A program made the position numbers and the translations under genes. From assembly GCF_037102585.1 (NCBI RefSeq), contig NW_027043829.1, positions 3,038,001 to 3,102,000 of the forward strand: 64,000 nucleotides of DNA, given 5' to 3'. This DNA is from Saccharomycopsis crataegensis (taxonomy: Eukaryota; Ascomycota; Saccharomycetes; Ascoideales; Saccharomycopsidaceae). The notes below the pieces were generated by a model. The model was not told the DNA's origin, did no database searches, and saw nothing but the letters and a program-made list of their open reading frames with translations. Of this stretch, positions 59,561 through 64,000 are shown in pieces (positions within the stretch are counted from its first letter, which is position 1; each line of letters begins with the position of its first letter).

Positions 59561-62184
59561 TGTTAAATAAATCGGAGAGCGCTAGATGTTGCAAGGTAAT
59601 AGAAAAGATATAATATAGTATGTATGAATACAATATATATTCTCGGGAATAATAATAATAAAAATAAAAATAAAATAACTGATGAATAAAGAAAAAACAA
59701 TTGAGTAATATATAAACAGAAAAGACAAGGAAATTGGCTGGTATTTATATTTGTTGCCGTCACACCAACCCCCGTCGTTGCTCCGCCGGCGTTGCCCCAG
59801 GATGGTAACAATAAAAAAAGAAAAGCATCGACCCAACCGGAACTTAAGGAAACACAGAGGGGGCGTTGAATGACGATGGTAGCGGTTGATGACTTACAAG
59901 ACGGACTTATTTTTTCCGTTTGCCGTTACATTGATTTCCTTCTCTGTCCACCATTTATTGATGGTGTTTTGTTGTGGCCGAATTGCTATACATACATGAC
60001 TCAAAAAGTGATAAGAATTCTTGACAGGCAAGCACCGCTCCCACGGTACCATCTTTTTTTCTCTTGCTGTTCTTTTTTTAAAAACAATAACAACAGCCTC
60101 CAGAAAAAGCGATATATATATATATATAAAGGCTATGCTACAAACTAACATGTGGTATTGAATTCTAATTTGATTGAGACTACCTCACCTCAGTACTGTG
60201 TGTATATGTCTTGTCTTCTATGGTTATCTCAGAAACACTGTATAAAGAACACACGCTGTTAGCATTTTGAGATTGTCGGGGGGTCCCCGAACCCGGTGAG
60301 CAATATGTGACAAATCAGAAAATAAAACTCCCCGATGGGGTTGGTTGCTTATCTTAATGTTTGGTGTCATAGAAAGATATCAGAAATGCCTATGATTTTT
60401 TTTTTATTTATGCTGATCTGATACTGAGGCTTGAACGATTGTTATGCAAAGATGTTGCAGAAGCGAGCAAAAAAAGGGGCTAAATTTCAAATCCACAGAA
60501 ATCACCAATTGATAGTCTAATATTTCCTTGGAGTACAATTGGCGGATGTATATCTTTGTTAGCGTTCAACCAGCTAACTTCTATAAATAATCACTACTGG
60601 TTCTTGTATGCTAATAGTTATAAAAAAAGCCAAAAATTGGAGGTAATTATCTTCGTTTGGTCACACGAAGGGATGAAAAATATCGAAAGTTATATGCTCT
60701 TGGTTTGGCCTGGTCGATTACAATGGACATAAAGATGATTACGGAGTTGGAGAAAGAGAGAAAGAGTGAGAAAGGATCACGTGATAAATCACGCCGGTAA
60801 CGAGGGGGTGACTAGACCCTCTGAATAAAATGTACACACCATAACCAATCCAGGCCAATAAGCCAATAACCACTCGACCATTAACATATTTTAACGTGAA
60901 GATGATCTAATTATCAATAGACAGTACAGTGCGCCTCAGGAGACTAGAAGTTCCTGTGTGAAAAAAAAAATGAAAGATAGAAAGAAAGATGAAAGAGAGA
61001 GAGAGAGAAATAATAAGAGAGGGCTAACTTGTATGGGAAAAGTTTTTTTACTCCCTTCTCTTGCGGCTTGCCCACTGAAAACAAGAAGGAAACAAAAACA
61101 AAAGTGCTATTGATACAGGAGCCGTTTTCGTAGCTGTGGCTTCTAATGTAAGTATGCCTTTTATGTTTATGTCGGGTGATTGACTATGTGAAGATCCTGC
61201 CGTCTCCACTGTACTGGGTGCCTAATCTCGGACTATCGTATCTTTAGATGATAACGATGTGTGGCACTTTTTCCGAAGGGAATTTTTTTGGAATGCCGTC
61301 GAATATTTCCTCTGCGATTAACAAGAGACTCAACCACGCACCAGGTTCTGTGATATTGTATCATTATTTGTATTGTTATTTCTCTCGTATATCGAAGTCA
61401 CAGAGATTGTCACTATCATGAGAGCACAAATGGAATGGAGTAGTAACTGTTTTTAAGATCTATTTTTGAGGTCTATTGTTGCTAATAACGCTGTTATTCA
61501 AATGGCACTACTTTTGCCTCACGAATTCCTTATCTATCAATTTTTTTTTCTTCCTTTTTTTTTTTTTTTTTTCTCCTGTTTGCCTGGGTTGACCGGATAG
61601 GGCTAATCAGAATAATTTGTAGCACACCACCACCACCACCACTACCACCACTACCATCCACCACTTGCAATATGACAACTGATAGGGTATCTCGCCTGCA
61701 AAGGGATCGGCTCTCCTATTATTGTAGAGTATATTACCCAACGTTATTACGATAAAGGCGTACGGTCGGCAAATCGCGTGGGGTTCCTTGGCCTTCCCAA
61801 TCCATCGTCGTTAATAGATTATGCGCCTGCTGCATCGTGTTGCGTTGAGGCGCTTCTTTATCTCAAACTTTTCCAACCACCGCAGAACACTCAGAGTTTT
61901 CCATCCTCCATCGTCGCTATATCATCCTGATCACCGAGAAATAGCACCATTACTCTGGAGAAACCTCTTCTTCTTCTTCTTCTTCTTCTTCTTATGCTCC
62001 CTCTTTTCCTTCTTGCTGCTCTCTTTCTTCCAATACATCTGTGGTATGCCCCCTCCATTTAGAGATATCATCAACGATCTGAGAATTATCACAAACACAA
62101 AGTTCCCACGCAAGTGTATAGTATCATCACTACAACGGTCTCAGAAGCCTGAAAAATTGGTAAAACAACAAACTTGCCTCAACA
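59561..62184. promoter_or_regulatory. 2.6-kb divergent region between URC1 and the Zn-cluster gene
   Basis: No supported gene. It contains the GC-rich palindrome described separately (60276-60290), a second inverted C4-GAT-G4 motif at 60330-60340, a CACGTG E-box at 60777-60782, GA-rich repeats near 60993-61010, CAC triplets near 61627-61660 and long T-runs (61540-61573). The TF side has a leader of about 360 bases with upstream ATGs, for example at 61821. The size and motif density suggest complex regulation. Confidence 0.5.
60276..60290. promoter_or_regulatory. CGG-N7-CCG palindrome, candidate Zn(II)2Cys6 binding site
   Basis: The 15-base sequence TCGGGGGGTCCCCGA is a perfect inverted repeat with 6-bp arms and a 3-base centre, giving a CGG-N7-CCG everted pair. 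This is the binding form for fungal zinc-cluster dimers. It stands between URC1 and a zinc-cluster gene, in an AT-rich setting, with another CCCGG at 60292-60296 nearby. Confidence 0.45.
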
Positions 62185-64000
62185 ATGATGATCAATAGGC
62201 AACATCAACAAGTCATCAACGATGACAAACCCAAGAGAAAGTACAGTAAGAATGGCTGTCGCGAGTGCAAAAGAAGAAAAATGAAAGTAAGTATTAATTT
62301 CACACTAACCATTACAAAAAAAAAAAAAAAATGGCCAAGGAAGCCTAATTATAAGTTGATGATGGATCACTAACGTTATTATAGTGTGATGAAACTAAAC
62401 CACACTGTTGGCAATGTTCAAGACTAGATAAGCCATGCGTTTACGATATGGCTAAAGAACCCAAATCTACCACCAAGAAAAGGAAAAAGTCTACTAGCGG
62501 CAACCAACCTTCAACGAAACAACCATCGCCACACTCAACACCAACTACTCTTTCGGATAGCACCACACATTCCAGCAACTCCCGCTCTACCACTCCCTCA
62601 AGTTATCATCCACCTTACAATCCACCTTATTCCTATACATCTTCATCCACTTCCTCTTTGTCCTCATCATCGTCATCTTCCTCAATACCAAGCTATCACA
62701 ATATATCTCTGATTTACGAACCTGGATACAGTAGTGGATACAATCCCAAGAGTTACAAATCTTCACTATCAAATATTTTAAACAATACTCCTTCACTACC
62801 CAATCTTCAAACGACGTCTGTCCAACCCAACAGCAATGATGCAAGTTTTCCGTTATCTTCACCACTACGCCATCCGACAACAATACCTTCGACAACATCC
62901 GTTCCCACTCAAAGAAATCAATATTCCGATACAAGTATTGGCCATGGTATAGGACAAACAGTTACTCCACCAAAGAGCTCGCCCATCGCCATTCCTTCAA
63001 GGAGCACTGTTCATCCTCAACCTTTAACTCAATCTAATATAGTTAACATTAATACTCCAAAAACTTCCATCTTCAGCTTTGGGAACAGTATTAATGGATC
63101 AACCCCGGTTTCAGCTGGCTCGAGAGCCAGTCCCTTGAGCTCCCATCAACCCCAATCTTTACCACAACAACAATTACAACGTTTACCTGCTTTGATCCCT
63201 AGCTTTGGAGTTTCAAACTTGAATCAGGGGATTAATGAAGAAAGCCCATCGAGTGTGACTTCTAGCATTAGTACTATTGGAAGCACATTATCTTCCAGTA
63301 TTGGCACCAGTAACCCAGTAATCAATAGAGACCAGCAACATCCCCAAAAAATCATGTTGCCTGATAATTTCCAAAAGCCTACTATTAATGCTACTCATTT
63401 GAGCAAAAAAGCTGGTATGGCCGACAGATATGACCCGATCAAGTCTGACTTATCGAATATCAACACTAGCAATAAAGTTGTCAATGACTCCCTCAGACAG
63501 GCTCTCGAAGGTTTCAATTTCAAACTATTGGCACAGGATATCAGCAGCCTTATTGGTAATAATGACCCTACATCATTCACAAATACTAACGATGCGGATG
63601 ATTTTCAAGACGTATCTTTGACAATGAGTCTCAAGATAGTTGCCCAACCAGCTTCAGTCACTGGCGATACCGCTAAATCCAGAACCAGGGGGGCTTCGTT
63701 TATCAATGCCGTCCCAAGCTCCCACAACTACTTACCTCATCTGAATTCAATAATCTCCTCATCTCCGCCAGCTTCCAAAATGTCCATGAATAGACCAAGA
63801 TTGGCCCTGATTTCATCGGTAGGAAGTAATGGTTCTTTTGCATCAGTAACAATGTCAGCAGCTTCAAGCTATGTTGGTAGTAATGGGCACCCAAATAATA
63901 TGAACCATTCGAACCTTGGATTGGGTTATACTGGGGCTTCAGAAACCGTATCACTAGGATCTTCATTTGATGGCGATGACAATATTTCTGCATCGCGATC
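62185..64000 (+). CDS. Zn(II)2Cys6 transcription factor, 5' part (spliced, runs off window)
   Basis: Exon 1 (62185-62286) encodes MMINRQHQQVINDDKPKRKY and on to SKNGCRECKRRKMK. The intron at 62287-62384 (98 nt) has donor GTAAGT, branch CACTAAC at 62368-62374 and acceptor TAG. Exon 2 continues CDETKPHCWQCSRLDKPCVYD and stays open to the window end (about 538 codons). Together they give a complete zinc cluster, C-x2-C-x6-C-x5-C-x2-C-x6-C, split by the intron just before the third Cys. The KRKYSKNG...KPxCWQC pattern resembles the Lys14 group. After the cluster comes a basic stretch and a long Ser/Thr/Pro/Gln-rich region (NTPSLPNLQTTSV etc.). The regulatory C-terminal domain lies beyond the window. 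Closeness to URC1 makes a Urc2-like pathway regulator possible, not shown. Confidence 0.88.
62287..62384 (+). other. Intron in the zinc-cluster gene
   Basis: 98 nt with GTAAGT donor, a 17-base A-run in the middle, a CACTAAC branch sequence ten bases before the TAG acceptor, and a second CACTAAC at 62303. It interrupts the zinc-cluster codons exactly between Lys and the third Cys (phase 0). Confidence 0.9.

Noticed and set aside
61821-62198. 125-codon frame before the zinc-cluster gene
   Set aside because: It overlaps the start of the zinc-cluster ORF in another frame and includes a run of Phe from TTC repeats; more likely 5' leader with upstream ATGs.

Overview
This is a window of budding-yeast nuclear DNA. 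It is AT-rich, with compact mostly intronless genes, few introns of classic yeast type (GTATGT donor, TACTAAC branch point), TTG-dominated leucine codons and rare CTG. Several CTG codons sit where serine fits better than leucine (palmitoyl thioesterase residues 192 and 198, LEA1 residue 144), which points to the CUG-Ser clade (Candida/Debaryomyces and relatives). I cannot name the species.

Layout. 1-4.4 kb: a small GPI-anchored wall protein, an unrecognised 190-aa protein and a YOR283W-type phosphatase. 4.4-8.9 kb: no intact gene, only decayed F-box/leucine-rich-repeat fragments. 8.9-14.3 kb: ARL3, a mitochondrial MidA/NDUFAF7-type methyltransferase, AYR1, tRNA-Val(AAC) and the mitochondrial GGQ hydrolase PTH4. 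14.3-17.5 kb: gene-free, holding a striking array of 126-bp higher-order repeats. 17.5-25.3 kb: SAR1 (19-nt first exon), RKM1, RQT4, RPL1 and LEA1. 25.4-30.3 kb: an unrecognised secretory protein, then a divergent arsenate reductase/arsenite exporter pair (ACR2/ACR3) bracketed by two diverged direct copies of one segment. 30.6-38.4 kb: two Pho80-type cyclins flanking a palmitoyl-protein thioesterase. 40.6-53.4 kb: DDR48, SelO/FMP40, MMT-type metal transporter, NEW1 and GCD6. 56.1-64 kb: HSP42 with perfect heat-shock elements, URC1 and the 5' part of a Zn(II)2Cys6 regulator running off the right end.

How the genes relate. RKM1, LEA1, SAR1, a Pho85 cyclin, RPL1, FMP40, the MMT gene and NEW1 match a cluster spread over YPL208W-YPL226W on S. 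cerevisiae chromosome XVI, and DDR48 lies beside MMT1 on the sister chromosome XIII block. The window therefore preserves a pre-duplication ancestral block into which species-specific material (ACR pair, repeat array, F-box/LRR relics) has been placed. Functional themes are translation and its quality control (RPL1, RKM1, RQT4, NEW1, GCD6, PTH4), vesicle traffic GTPases (SAR1, ARL3), mitochondria (methyltransferase, FMP40, MMT), stress (DDR48, HSP42) and arsenic detoxification.
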